Shown in pieces: positions 7,132-14,323 of a stretch of 44,570 nucleotides of DNA. Origin of the DNA: Mycolicibacterium vaccae NBRC 14118 = CIP 105934 (GTDB lineage Bacteria > Actinomycetota > Actinomycetes > Mycobacteriales > Mycobacteriaceae); NCBI RefSeq assembly GCF_001552715.1, contig NZ_BCRS01000028.1, positions 1 to 44,570 of the forward strand. Reading direction: 5' to 3'. The number at the start of each line of letters is the position of its first letter. Positions within the stretch are counted from its first letter, which is position 1. A model generated the notes under the pieces. It saw nothing but the letters and a program-made list of their open reading frames with translations, searched no databases and was not told the DNA's origin. The position numbers were made by a program, and so were the translations under genes.

Positions 7132-7770
7132 ATGACGGCTGAACCTGCCCCCGACCTTCGCCGCAGCAGAGGCGATCGTCAGCGGGACGCGATCGTGGTC
7201 GCCGTCCGCGAACTGCTCCAGGAACGTCCGTTCGCCGACCTGTCGGTCAGCACGATCAGCGAACGGGCCGGGGTGGCCCGGTCGGGTTTCTACTTCTACT
7301 TCGACTCCAAATACGCGGTGCTCGCGGTGATCGTCGCCGACGCGATGGCCGAGCTCGACCAGCTCACCCACGATTTCGCGCCGCGTAAGCCGGGGGAGTC
7401 GCCGTCGGAGTTCGCCACCCGCATGGTCGGCTACGCCGCCACCGTGTACGCCAGGAACGACCCGATCATGAGCGCGTGCAATCTGGCCCGCAACACCGAT
7501 GCCCAGATCCGCGAGATCATGGACGACTTCCAGGACACCGTGGTGGACAAGATCGTCGGCCTCGTCGCACACGACACCGGCGCCCGCCCGATCTCCGATG
7601 ACCTGACCTCCCTGGTGCGCACGCTGATCGCGGTGACCTCCATGACACTGGCGCACGACAGCGCGTTCGTCGGCCGCGGCGAGGATCCGGCCCGGGCCAT
7701 CGACATCGTGCAGCGGTTGTGGCTCAGCGGGCTGTGGGGCGCAGGCAGCCTTCCCGGAGACCACAGCTAG
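7132..7770 (+). CDS. TetR/AcrR-family transcriptional regulator (Rv3058c-like)
   Basis: This 212-residue protein has a TetR N-terminal HTH: RDAIVVAVRELLQERPFADLSVSTISERAGVARSGFYFYFDSKYAVL-type pattern at about residues 15-62, in which the recognition helix is followed by the typical FYFYF hinge. The C-terminal half is helical and would bind an unknown ligand. It is divergent from cyp136, and a 16-base palindrome at 7068-7083 is the obvious operator, so it probably represses cyp136 and itself. ATG 7132 is chosen over a longer in-frame start at 7069, which would run through the palindrome. The SDR gene begins about 50 bases downstream on the same strand. Confidence 0.85.
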   Translation: MTAEPAPDLRRSRGDRQRDAIVVAVRELLQERPFADLSVSTISERAGVARSGFYFYFDSKYAVLAVIVADAMAELDQLTHDFAPRKPGESPSEFATRMVGYAATVYARNDPIMSACNLARNTDAQIREIMDDFQDTVVDKIVGLVAHDTGARPISDDLTSLVRTLIAVTSMTLAHDSAFVGRGEDPARAIDIVQRLWLSGLWGAGSLPGDHS

Positions 7771-7819
7771 TTCCGCGGCCGCGCGGGCGGCCCGGCCCGC
7801 GCCGGTAGTGTCGTTTCCC

Positions 7820-8692
7820 ATGGCCAAGGGCAACGGAATCGACGGGTTCGCCGGCAAGCGGTGTCTGATCACCGGTGCCGCCAGCGGGATCGGCCGGGCG
7901 ACCGCGCTGAAGCTGGCCGCGCAGGGCGCAGAACTCTTTCTCACCGACCGCGACGCGGACAAACTCGCGCTCACCGTCGCCGACGCCCACGCACTCGGCG
8001 GTGCGGTCGCCGCCCACCGCGCGCTGGACGTCTCCGACCATGACGCAGTCGCCGGCTTCGGCGCTGACATCCACGCCACACACCCCGCGATGGACGTGGT
8101 GATGAACATCGCCGGGATCTCGGCGTGGGGCACCGTGGACAAACTGACCCACCGTGACTGGAAGTCGCTGGTCGACGTGAACCTGATGGGCCCGATCCAC
8201 ATCATCGAGACGTTCGTGCCGCCGATGGTCAAGGCGCACCGCGGCGGTCATCTGGTCAACGTGTCCTCGGCCGCCGGGATCGTCGCCCTGCCGTGGCACG
8301 CGGCCTACAGCGCGAGCAAGTACGGGTTGCGGGGGCTGTCCGAGGTGTTGCGGTTCGACCTCGCGCGCCATCGCATCGGGGTGTCGGTGGTGGTGCCCGG
8401 CGCGGTGCGCACCCCGCTGGTGGACACCGTGCACATCGCCGGCGTGGACCGCGACGACCCGAACGTGCAGAAGTGGACGGGCCGGTTCTCGGGCCACGCG
8501 GTGTCCCCTGAGTTCGCGGCCGACAAGATCCTGCAGGGGGTGCTGGCCAACCGCTATCTCGTCTACACCTCCAACGACATCCGGGCGCTGTACCTGTTCA
8601 AGCGGACCATGTGGCTGCCCTACAGCATCACGATGAAGCAGGTGAACGTGCTGTTCACCCGCGCGCTGAAGCCGAAGACCAAGCGCCGCTGA
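7820..8692 (+). CDS. Short-chain dehydrogenase/reductase (Rv3057c-like)
   Basis: The 290-residue SDR has TGAASGIGRATA at about residues 18-29, MNIAGIS (the NxAG position), the catalytic Ser in VSSAAG, and YSASKYG at about residue 163. The C-terminal tail is extended and basic (RALKPKTKRR), longer than the minimal SDR fold and typical of membrane-associated mycobacterial SDRs. The substrate is unknown. Position between a TetR gene and, in the M. tuberculosis arrangement, DinB2 marks it as the Rv3057c counterpart. ATG 7820 is preferred to GTG 7808. A TAGTGT hexamer at 7806-7811 would start transcription within two bases of this ATG. Confidence 0.85.
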   Translation: MAKGNGIDGFAGKRCLITGAASGIGRATALKLAAQGAELFLTDRDADKLALTVADAHALGGAVAAHRALDVSDHDAVAGFGADIHATHPAMDVVMNIAGISAWGTVDKLTHRDWKSLVDVNLMGPIHIIETFVPPMVKAHRGGHLVNVSSAAGIVALPWHAAYSASKYGLRGLSEVLRFDLARHRIGVSVVVPGAVRTPLVDTVHIAGVDRDDPNVQKWTGRFSGHAVSPEFAADKILQGVLANRYLVYTSNDIRALYLFKRTMWLPYSITMKQVNVLFTRALKPKTKRR

Positions 8693-8696
8693 GGTT

Positions 8697-9863
8697 TCAG
8701 CGCCCGCCCCAGTCCCACGGCGGAGTGGTGGACAGGTCCTGGCCTGCGATCTTGGTCTCGCCCCAGTCCTTGTAGAGCTCGAGCTCCCAGGCGTCGCCGT
8801 CCGCGCCGATCGGTTCGGCGCCGAGGTGAGCGCGCAGCGCCTCCGAGTGCGTCACCACCACGACCTGAGTGCGGGTCGCGGCCGCCGCGATCAACTCGGC
8901 CAGCGGGTGCACCAGGTCGGGGTGCAGCGACGTCTCGGGCTCGTTGAGCACCATCAGCGACGGCGGTTGCGGGCTCAGCAGAGCCGCCGCCCACAGCAGG
9001 AAACGCAGTGTGCCGTCGGAGATCTCGGCGCTGCGCAGCGGACGCAGCATGCCACGCTGGTGCAGGCGCAGGTCGAACAGTCCGTCGGTGACCGCCACCG
9101 ACACCGTGGCGCCGTCGAACGCGCCGGCCACCGCGCGGGCGAGATCGCCGGTGCCCGTCTCGAGGATGGTCTGCACCGCGGCGGCAAGATCGGCACCGTC
9201 ATCGGCGAGCACCGGTGTGCGGGTGCCCACCTGCGGTCGCCGGGCCGGTGCCTGGCTGTCGGCGCGGAATCCGTCGTAGAACCGCCAGTCGCGCAACCGT
9301 TCCCGGACCATCACCAGCTCGGGCACCGCGCCGGCCCAGTCCGCCAGGACACTGCGGTGGGCGGGAAGGTTGCGGGTCAGCTCGTCGAAACCGCGGCCGC
9401 TCTCGGCGGCCACCTCGACCATCCCGCGCACCCGCCGCACCAGCGTCGCCGCGGGGCGGGCTACGGGTCCGGCGAAGACCAGTTCGCGTTTGACCTCGGG
9501 ATCGCGCGTGAACGCCGTGTCGCCGGCCTGAGGCAGGCCGAGGTCGATGAGATATCCGAAATCGTCTGCGGCATAGCCCATGTCGATGGACACCGCCCGG
9601 GTGCGGGGACCACCCTGCGCGGTGCCGGTGCGCCGCGCGCCGCCCAGGTGTTCCGGGCCCGCCCACATCGCCGACTCCACCCCGCCTTCCCGGGCGAACG
9701 ACCCGATCACCTCGCCGCGGCCACAGTCGGCGAGCAGTCGTAATGCCCGGTACAGCGACGATTTCCCGGTGCCGTTGGCGCCGGTGACCACGGTGAGCCG
9801 GCGCAGCGGCAGCACGAGTTCGCGCAGCGAGCGGTATCCGCGGACCGCAACCGTGTCGAGCAT
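8697..9863 (-). CDS. AAA-family ATPase with RecF/OLD-like ABC-type ATPase fold
   Basis: This 388-residue protein starts MLDTVAVRGYRSLRE, the usual beginning of AAA_21/RecF-type ATPases. It has the Walker A GANGTGKSSLYRAL at about residues 29-42, a late signature region with EISDGTLRFL, Walker B SLMVLNEPETSLHPDLV at about residue 305, and the switch VVVTHSEALRAHL near residue 340. No nuclease (TOPRIM) domain follows, so it is not a complete OLD nuclease. Its function is unknown; relatives act in DNA repair, phage defence or as uncharacterised ATPases. It is the last gene of the minus-strand run TetR-dinB2-GAF-AAA. ATG 9863 is chosen; a TAGGCT hexamer (complement of 9871-9876) lies 7 bases before it and may give a separate leaderless transcript. 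Confidence 0.75.
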   Translation of the reverse strand: MLDTVAVRGYRSLRELVLPLRRLTVVTGANGTGKSSLYRALRLLADCGRGEVIGSFAREGGVESAMWAGPEHLGGARRTGTAQGGPRTRAVSIDMGYAADDFGYLIDLGLPQAGDTAFTRDPEVKRELVFAGPVARPAATLVRRVRGMVEVAAESGRGFDELTRNLPAHRSVLADWAGAVPELVMVRERLRDWRFYDGFRADSQAPARRPQVGTRTPVLADDGADLAAAVQTILETGTGDLARAVAGAFDGATVSVAVTDGLFDLRLHQRGMLRPLRSAEISDGTLRFLLWAAALLSPQPPSLMVLNEPETSLHPDLVHPLAELIAAAATRTQVVVVTHSEALRAHLGAEPIGADGDAWELELYKDWGETKIAGQDLSTTPPWDWGGR

Positions 9864-9899
9864 GTTCGCGAGCCTATTGGCCGGCACCGACGAGTCGGG

Positions 9900-10622
9900 T
9901 CAGTGCGGGGAGATGCCGAAGATCCGGGCCCGGATCATCGCCACGAAATCCTCCAGCAACTGGACGTGCCCCGAGGTCCACCGCCGGGGGTGGGGATCCC
10001 AGGCGCTCAAAGTGCCGATGGTGTGGCCCGAGCCGTCTTTGAGCGGGAAGCCCGCGTAGGCGACCACGGTGCCGTCGCGGACCGTGTAGTGATCCCGCAG
10101 CAGTGGTTCGCCCCGCGCGTCGTCGACGATGAGCGGTTCGTCCGACACCACGACCTCGGCCCCGAGTGAGCCCCGGACCGGTCCTTTCCTGTTGATCTCC
10201 AGTTCGCCGGTGAGGCCCACTGCGCTGCACACATACTGGGTGTCCCGGTCGACGAGGGTCACCGCGGCGCCCGGCACCGCGACCGCCGCCGTCACCATCT
10301 CGACCACGCGGTCCAGACTGTGGGCGCGTTCGGTGTTGAGCATGCCGCTGTCGTAGAGCGCCTGCAGCCGCTGCGGGTCGTTGATGGCCGAGCGCGTCCC
10401 GGCGGTGGCAGGACCCGGGGTCTGCAGTCCGGCCGCGTGCATACGGTCGACAAGTTCGGGCAGACCCTGTTCTCCGCGGCGGGCACGCTCCACGGCCATC
10501 CTGGCGGCCACCGCCCGGCCGACGAACTGGTCGACGGTCTCTCCCGCCGCGGCGGCCTCGGCACACAGCACGTCGCTCATCCACGCGTCGAAACCGGGCA
10601 CGGGCGAGGACGTCGAGGACAT
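9900..10622 (-). CDS. GAF-domain protein with ribbon-helix-helix-like N-terminus
   Basis: The 240-residue protein has a GAF domain at about residues 85-235, with VTLVDRDTQYVCSAVG, then DDARGEPLLRDHYTV and AGFPLKDGSGHTIGTLSAWD. This resembles mycobacterial GAF sensors without an output domain. Residues 10-45 (FDAWMSDVLCAEAAAAGETVDQFVGRAV-type pattern) look like the strand-helix-helix spacing of ribbon-helix-helix regulators, which is only suggestive. The ligand is unknown. The ATG at 10622 is 10 bases beyond the dinB2 stop; a GTG at 10631 would overlap that stop. It is co-directional with dinB2 and the AAA gene and probably co-transcribed. Confidence 0.65.
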   Translation of the reverse strand: MSSTSSPVPGFDAWMSDVLCAEAAAAGETVDQFVGRAVAARMAVERARRGEQGLPELVDRMHAAGLQTPGPATAGTRSAINDPQRLQALYDSGMLNTERAHSLDRVVEMVTAAVAVPGAAVTLVDRDTQYVCSAVGLTGELEINRKGPVRGSLGAEVVVSDEPLIVDDARGEPLLRDHYTVRDGTVVAYAGFPLKDGSGHTIGTLSAWDPHPRRWTSGHVQLLEDFVAMIRARIFGISPH

Positions 10623-10632
10623 GGTCGTCACG

Positions 10633-11715
10633 CTAACGCGGGCGGGGCCCGTCGTTGCCCGAATCGGGCATGACGAGTTCCAGGCGCACGCCCAGGAGCC
10701 GGACCGGGCGATCCGGCTCGAACTCGTCGAGGAGGCCCAGTGCGGTGCGGACCACCGGATCTCGGTCGGTGGTCGGGGCGGCGAGCTTGCGGATCTTGGT
10801 GCGGGTGTAGAAGGTGCTGGTGCGTAGGGTGACCGCGACGCGGCTGACCACCCGTTGCTGGGCGAGCACCTCGGCCAGGGTGCGCTGCGCGAGGTCGACC
10901 ACGGCCGCGGCCATCTCGGCCCGGTCGGTCAGGTCGTGGGCGAACGTCACGACATGGCTGCGCGACCGCGGCACCCATGGTTCGGCGCTGACCGTGGTGT
11001 CCCCGCCGCCCTTGGCCAGCAGCAGGATCCACAGCCCGGTCGTCGGGCCGAACGCCGCCGTCAGCACCGCCGGGTCGGTGCGCGCCAACTCCGCGACTGT
11101 CGTGATGTCCATGCCGGCAAGCTTTTTCGCGGTTTTGGGGCCCACGCCCCACAGCGTGTCGACCGCCCGGTCGCCCATCGTGGACATCCAGTTGTCGTCG
11201 GTGAGGGCGTGGACGCCCGCGGGTTTGCCGAAGCCGGTGGCGACCTTGGCCCGCTGCTTGTTGTCGCTGATGCCCACCGAGCAGGACAGTCCCGTCTGCG
11301 TGTGCACCTCGTGCTGAATCCGGCGGGCCAGCGCCACCGGGTCGTCCACCTGCGCACCGATGTAGGCCTCGTCCCAGCCCCACACCTCGACCGGGTGTCC
11401 GAGGTCGCGCAGCAGTCCCATCACCTGTTCGGAGGCGGCGTCGTAGGCCTCGGGGTCCGACGGCAGGAAGGTGGCTTCGGGACACCGGCGGGCCGCCGCC
11501 CGCAACGGCATCCCCGCGTGCACGCCGAACTCGCGGGCTTCGTAGGAGGCGCAGGTGACCACCTTGCGGGGCTCGGTGGGGTCCCCGCTTCCGCCCACGA
11601 CCACCGGCAGCCCCACGAGTTCGGGGTGGCGTCGCAGTTCGACCGAGGCGAGAAACTGGTCGAGGTCGACGTGCAGGATCCACTGCTCCCGGGCTGCGGT
11701 CCCGGTGTCGGTCAT
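10633..11715 (-). CDS. dinB2: Y-family DNA polymerase DinB2 (DNA polymerase IV-type, Rv3056-like)
   Basis: The 360-residue Y-family polymerase has the catalytic motif ILHVDLDQFLASVEL (Asp17), the second carboxylate pair in VEVWGWDEAY, and VGISDNKQRAKVATGFGKP in the fingers/palm. An HhH motif follows (LWGVGPKTAKKLAGM), then a little-finger domain. The steric-gate position is Leu22 where DinB1 and most Pol IV enzymes have Phe or Tyr, as in mycobacterial DinB2, which can use ribonucleotides (established for M. smegmatis DinB2). The C-terminus ends without a recognisable beta-clamp-binding motif, also a DinB2 trait. ATG 11715 overlaps the TetR stop as ATGA (11712-11715), fixing the start and implying translational coupling. 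Confidence 0.9.
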   Translation of the reverse strand: MTDTGTAAREQWILHVDLDQFLASVELRRHPELVGLPVVVGGSGDPTEPRKVVTCASYEAREFGVHAGMPLRAAARRCPEATFLPSDPEAYDAASEQVMGLLRDLGHPVEVWGWDEAYIGAQVDDPVALARRIQHEVHTQTGLSCSVGISDNKQRAKVATGFGKPAGVHALTDDNWMSTMGDRAVDTLWGVGPKTAKKLAGMDITTVAELARTDPAVLTAAFGPTTGLWILLLAKGGGDTTVSAEPWVPRSRSHVVTFAHDLTDRAEMAAAVVDLAQRTLAEVLAQQRVVSRVAVTLRTSTFYTRTKIRKLAAPTTDRDPVVRTALGLLDEFEPDRPVRLLGVRLELVMPDSGNDGPRPR

Positions 11716-12323
11716 GAGCCGCAGAGCTTGCGCGCCACCGTCTCCCACCCGTCCCCGAGTTCGGCGAGGGTACGGTGCCGGTCGTAGATCTCGTGATGGA
11801 CGTAGTCGGCGTCCAGCAACGCCAGCAGCGCACTGGTCTGGGCGTCGAGATCGCCTGTGGTCCCGGCGCTTTCGAGGAGAATGCGGACGTGGCTGTGGTG
11901 CAGGCCCGCCGGGGCGTTGAAGCGCATCTGCGGATCCCGGCCGATGTCGGTGAGCAGGGCGTAATGGGCGTCGACGAACTTCAGCCGCTCCCTGCCGTAG
12001 GCCAGCAGGCGCTGCAGCGGCGGGGCCTCGGGTCCGAGCGGGGCCGGCCCGAACAGGAAGGCCTGCTGCAGGGCTTTCTCGTCCTCGTCGAGCAACTCGA
12101 CCATCAGCCCGGCGCGGCTGCCGAACCGGCGGAACAGCGTGCCTTTGCCCACTCCTGCGGCCGCGGCGATGTCGTCGGTGGTGACGGCGTCGGCACCGCG
12201 CTCGTCGATGAGGCGGCGCGCCGCCTCGATGAGCAGGGCCCGGTTGCGTGCGGCGTCGCCGCGTTCGGCCGGGCCGGCCACCGGGAGTGCCGGTGAGCCG
12301 TTACGGTTCTCCGGCACGTCCAC
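11712..12323 (-). CDS. TetR-family transcriptional regulator (Rv3055-like)
   Basis: The 203-residue protein has a TetR HTH at about residues 25-70, with RNRALLIEAARRLIDERG followed by TTDDIAAAAGVGKGTLFRRFGS, the standard family pattern. The C-terminal half is a helical ligand-binding domain of unknown specificity. It heads the run TetR-dinB2-GAF-AAA and is divergent from the FMN reductase gene. A TAAAGT hexamer (complement of 12330-12335) stands 6 bases before the GTG at 12323, so a leaderless mRNA starting at that codon is likely. It probably represses itself and the FMN reductase through the palindrome at 12353-12366. Confidence 0.88.
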   Translation of the reverse strand: MDVPENRNGSPALPVAGPAERGDAARNRALLIEAARRLIDERGADAVTTDDIAAAAGVGKGTLFRRFGSRAGLMVELLDEDEKALQQAFLFGPAPLGPEAPPLQRLLAYGRERLKFVDAHYALLTDIGRDPQMRFNAPAGLHHSHVRILLESAGTTGDLDAQTSALLALLDADYVHHEIYDRHRTLAELGDGWETVARKLCGS

Positions 12324-12329
12324 CTCGCA

Positions 12330-12366
12330 ACTTTAACTCAGCCGGAATAGATCGGACTGCGGTCCG
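12330..12366. promoter_or_regulatory. Divergent promoters and TetR-type operator
   Basis: On the minus strand TAAAGT (complement of 12330-12335) is the -10 element for the TetR gene. CGGAC-TGCG-GTCCG (12353-12366) is a perfect inverted repeat directly before TTAGAT (12368-12373), a plausible -10 element for the FMN reductase. Outer half-sites CCGGA (12342-12346) and TCCGG (12363-12367) extend the symmetry. Confidence 0.45.
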
Positions 12367-12411
12367 GTTAGATCGTGCGAGGATCTACCTCCGACGATGG
12401 GAAGGACCGCG

Positions 12412-12963
12412 ATGACGCAGAGCGCGAACAGCACCGTACTGGTTCTGGTCGGCAGCCTCCGGGCAGCCTCGGTGAACCGGCAACTGGCCGAACTGGCCCT
12501 CGAGACCGCGCCCGACGGTGTGGTGTTCGACTGGTTCGACCGGCTGGGCGAACTGCCGTACTACAACGAGGACATCGACACCGACGACGTGGCCGAACCC
12601 GTCACGGCCCTGCGCGCCGCCGCCGCGCGGGCCGACGCCGCGCTGGTGATCACCCCGGAGTACAACGGCACCATCCCGGGGGTGCTGAAGAACGCCATCG
12701 ACTGGCTCTCGCGTCCCTACGGCGCCGGGGCGCTCAAGGACAAGCCGCTGGCGGTCGTGGGTGCGGCGCTGGGACGGTACGGCGGGCAGTGGGCGCACGA
12801 CGACACCCGCAAGTCGTTCGGCATCGCCGGGCCGCGGGTCGTCGAGGGCCTGGAGTTGTCGATCCCGAGCGCGACGCTCGACGGCCGGCATCCGCGGGAG
12901 CAGGCCGAAGTGGTGGACCGGCTGCGTGACATCGTCGGCAAGCTGGTGGCCGAGATCGGCTGA
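12412..12963 (+). CDS. NADPH-dependent FMN reductase family protein (Rv3054c-like)
   Basis: The 183-residue flavodoxin-fold reductase has the phosphate-binding loop VGSLRAASVNRQ at about residues 13-24, the flavin-contact segment PEYNGTIPGVLKNAIDWLSRP at about residues 78-98, and GRYGGQWAHDDTRKSFGIAG at about residue 122. These are the hallmarks of the NADPH-dependent FMN reductase/quinone reductase family, and the protein parallels Rv3054c throughout. It likely reduces FMN or quinones using NADPH in the cytoplasm. ATG 12412 is chosen because GAAGGA (12401-12406) is correctly spaced before it; ATG 12397 would lie upstream of that site. It is upstream of nrdHIE, and reduced flavin is needed for NrdI, so a functional link is possible but unproven. 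Confidence 0.88.
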   Translation: MTQSANSTVLVLVGSLRAASVNRQLAELALETAPDGVVFDWFDRLGELPYYNEDIDTDDVAEPVTALRAAAARADAALVITPEYNGTIPGVLKNAIDWLSRPYGAGALKDKPLAVVGAALGRYGGQWAHDDTRKSFGIAGPRVVEGLELSIPSATLDGRHPREQAEVVDRLRDIVGKLVAEIG

Positions 12964-12977
12964 TCCTCCTCCCGGGT

Positions 12978-13035
12978 GCGCTTGCCGAAAGCGCGCCGCA
13001 CCAGACGTCGCCGCCCGCGGATGCGGGCGGCGACG
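12978..13035 (+). terminator. Two consecutive hairpins after the FMN reductase gene
   Basis: GCGCTT (12978-12983) pairs with AAGCGC (12989-12994). The stronger hairpin is CGTCGCCGCCCGC (13006-13018) with GCGGGCGGCGACG (13023-13035): 13 perfect pairs and a GGAT loop. No T-run follows. Confidence 0.6.
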
Positions 13036-13169
13036 AGCGCGTCAGGGTAGCCGAGCAGGGCTTTTCCGAATGCTCTCGGGCGTCCGGTTTCGTTTGCTGT
13101 GTGCAGCCTGTCCGGCGGGCTGCGGCCCCCGGGGACGTCGGGGATGTCGGGGGCTTCTGGTAGTTCTGT

Positions 13170-13224
13170 GCGACGTGCCGGCCCGGCGCGGCCGCGACAC
13201 GCCGATGTGATGTGCGACACGCCG
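13170..13224. repeat. Three related 11-base direct repeats upstream of the nrdH promoter
   Basis: GCGACACGCCG occurs exactly at 13194-13204 and 13214-13224, which are 20 bases apart (about two helical turns). A two-mismatch copy GCGACGTGCCG lies at 13170-13180. Same-face direct repeats suggest a protein-binding array, but no known regulator is recognised. Confidence 0.4.
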
Positions 13225-13284
13225 GTTCCGTGCTCGTCAGGACACGTCTGGAGGCTTACGACCTGGGAATTTCAGAAATGTCAT

Positions 13285-13332
13285 TCAGAACATCTTGTAG
13301 TGCTTCTGAATGTCGGACACTAGGTGTAGTGT
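13285..13332 (+). promoter_or_regulatory. Tandem NrdR boxes and promoter of nrdHIE
   Basis: Box 1 has core CAGAACATCTTGTA (13286-13299). Box 2 is ACACTAGGTGTAGTGT (13317-13332), whose outer six bases are perfectly palindromic as in the NrdR consensus. The cores start 32 bases apart, three helical turns. TTCTGA (13304-13309) and TAGTGT (13327-13332), 17 bases apart, form a plausible promoter lying within box 2, so NrdR binding would block it. The nrdF2 promoter has the same arrangement. Confidence 0.8.
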
Positions 13333-13389
13333 TTCGAACACCGACGGACCCCCAAGATGTGGAGGTCAGCCGGAGCCCCGAGTCCCGGC

Positions 13390-13448
13390 GGCGTCGGGTC
13401 ACCGACACGCCGGCGAGTGGCCCGGACGGCCCGGAATTTCGAGGGCCG
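13390..13448 (+). promoter_or_regulatory. Structured 5' leader of nrdH
   Basis: If transcription starts near 13339, the nrdH leader is about 195 bases. It can form GGCG-TCGG...CCGA-(CA bulge)-CGCC (13390-13411) and CGGCCC...GGGCCG (13427-13448). No conserved cobalamin-riboswitch box or other known riboswitch core was recognised. Confidence 0.35.
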
Positions 13449-13535
13449 CCGGACCGCTGAACATATAGCCCGAAGTACCACCGAAGCACTTGCCCGCCCG
13501 TTTTGCCCCTCTTGGCGTTAGGAGCCGTACCGCAC

Positions 13536-13790
13536 ATGACTCAGCCAGCCACCGTCACCGTGTACACCAAGCCGGCATGCGTTCAGTGCAACGCCACCTA
13601 CAAGGCTCTCGACAAGCAGGGCATCGCGTACGACATCGTCGACATCAGCGTGGACACCGAGGCGCGTGACTACGTGATGGCGCTGGGATACCTGCAGGCG
13701 CCCGTCGTGGTCGCGGGCAACGACCACTGGTCGGGGTTCCGCCCGGACCGGATCAAGACGCTGGCGGGCGCGGTCTCGGCATCTGCGTGA
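13536..13790 (+). CDS. nrdH: NrdH glutaredoxin-like electron donor for class Ib ribonucleotide reductase
   Basis: The 84-residue protein has a thioredoxin fold with the redox motif CVQC at residues 15-18 (KPACVQCNATYKAL), the cis-Pro region LQAPVV, and the NrdH signature WSGFRPDRI near residue 66. It reduces the C-terminal cysteines of NrdE using thioredoxin reductase. ATG 13536 gives the normal N-terminus MTQPATVTVYTKP; the frame extends upstream to TTG 13503, but that would pass through the GGAG ribosome site at 13521-13524. It is first gene of nrdHIE, controlled by the NrdR boxes at 13285-13332. A 6-bp hairpin (13796-13810) separates it from nrdI. Confidence 0.95.
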   Translation: MTQPATVTVYTKPACVQCNATYKALDKQGIAYDIVDISVDTEARDYVMALGYLQAPVVVAGNDHWSGFRPDRIKTLAGAVSASA

Positions 13791-13795
13791 CGGGG

Positions 13796-13810
13796 GTGGC
13801 CGCAGGCCAC
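13796..13810 (+). promoter_or_regulatory. Hairpin between nrdH and nrdI
   Basis: GTGGCC (13796-13801) pairs with GGCCAC (13805-13810) around a GCA loop, a few bases after the nrdH stop. It may stabilise the nrdH 3' end or attenuate downstream transcription; without a T-run it is not a strong terminator. Confidence 0.35.
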
Positions 13811-13864
13811 GGCTGAGCAGTGCGCGGGTAATCGAAGCGGACGGACCGGAGTGAGGGGATCGGC

Positions 13865-14323
13865 ATGAGCAATCTGGTCTACTTCTCCAGCGTCTCCGAG
13901 AACACCCACCGCTTCGTGGAGAAGCTCGAGATCCCGGCCGTCCGGATCCCGATCCACGGGCGCATCGAGGTGGACGAACCCTATGTGCTGGTGCTGCCCA
14001 CCTACGGGGGCGGGCACGCCAACGATCCCGATCCCGATCGCGGGGGCTATGTGCCCAAGCAGGTGATCGCCTTCCTGAACAACGAACACAACCGGTCGTT
14101 GATCCGCGGCGTCATCGCCGCGGGCAACACCAACTTCGGCGCCGAGTTCGGATACGCGGGGGTTGTCGTCTCCCGCAAGTGTGGCGTCCCGTTCCTGTAC
14201 CGATTCGAATTGATGGGCACCACGGACGACGTGTTCGCCGTCCGCCAGGGCCTCACTGATTTTTGGGCTCAGGCCCGGAAGGACCAGACGTGTCACCAAC
14301 CGTCACAGCTGCAGAACCTGTAA
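13865..14323 (+). CDS. nrdI: NrdI flavodoxin-like activator of class Ib ribonucleotide reductase
   Basis: The 152-residue protein opens [21 protein letters not shown], the FMN phosphate loop of NrdI. It contains [11 protein letters not shown] and the FMN-contacting [13 protein letters not shown] at about residue 93. NrdI is a flavodoxin that supplies superoxide or oxidant to NrdF to build the dimanganese-tyrosyl radical cofactor. A GAGGGG site precedes ATG 13865. The 3' end overlaps the nrdE start at GTG 14290 by 34 bases, which supports co-translation. Confidence 0.93.
   Translation: MSNLVYFSSVSENTHRFVEKLEIPAVRIPIHGRIEVDEPYVLVLPTYGGGHANDPDPDRGGYVPKQVIAFLNNEHNRSLIRGVIAAGNTNFGAEFGYAGVVVSRKCGVPFLYRFELMGTTDDVFAVRQGLTDFWAQARKDQTCHQPSQLQNL

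Larger units (their letters stand above)
12964..13535. other. 570-base intergenic region before nrdH
   Basis: No convincing gene is present. In order it holds two terminator-like hairpins (12978-12994 and 13006-13035), three related 11-base direct repeats (13170-13180, 13194-13204, 13214-13224), an AT-richer promoter segment with two NrdR boxes (13285-13332), and a structured leader of about 200 bases with hairpins at 13390-13411 and 13427-13448. The promoter segment around 13255-13345 is noticeably AT-richer than its surroundings. Confidence 0.7.

Noticed and set aside
12717..13220. Minus-strand frame with a plausible-looking tail (KALLGYPDALVAARIRGRR)
   Set aside because: It overlaps the FMN reductase antisense for half its length, and the attractive segment is produced by the 13-bp hairpin at 13006-13035. 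No ribosome site or start element supports it.
13339..13535. Adenosylcobalamin riboswitch upstream of nrdH
   Set aside because: The leader has AGCCGGAGCC-like text, but the B12-box core and the surrounding conserved helices were not found, and NrdHIE is B12-independent.
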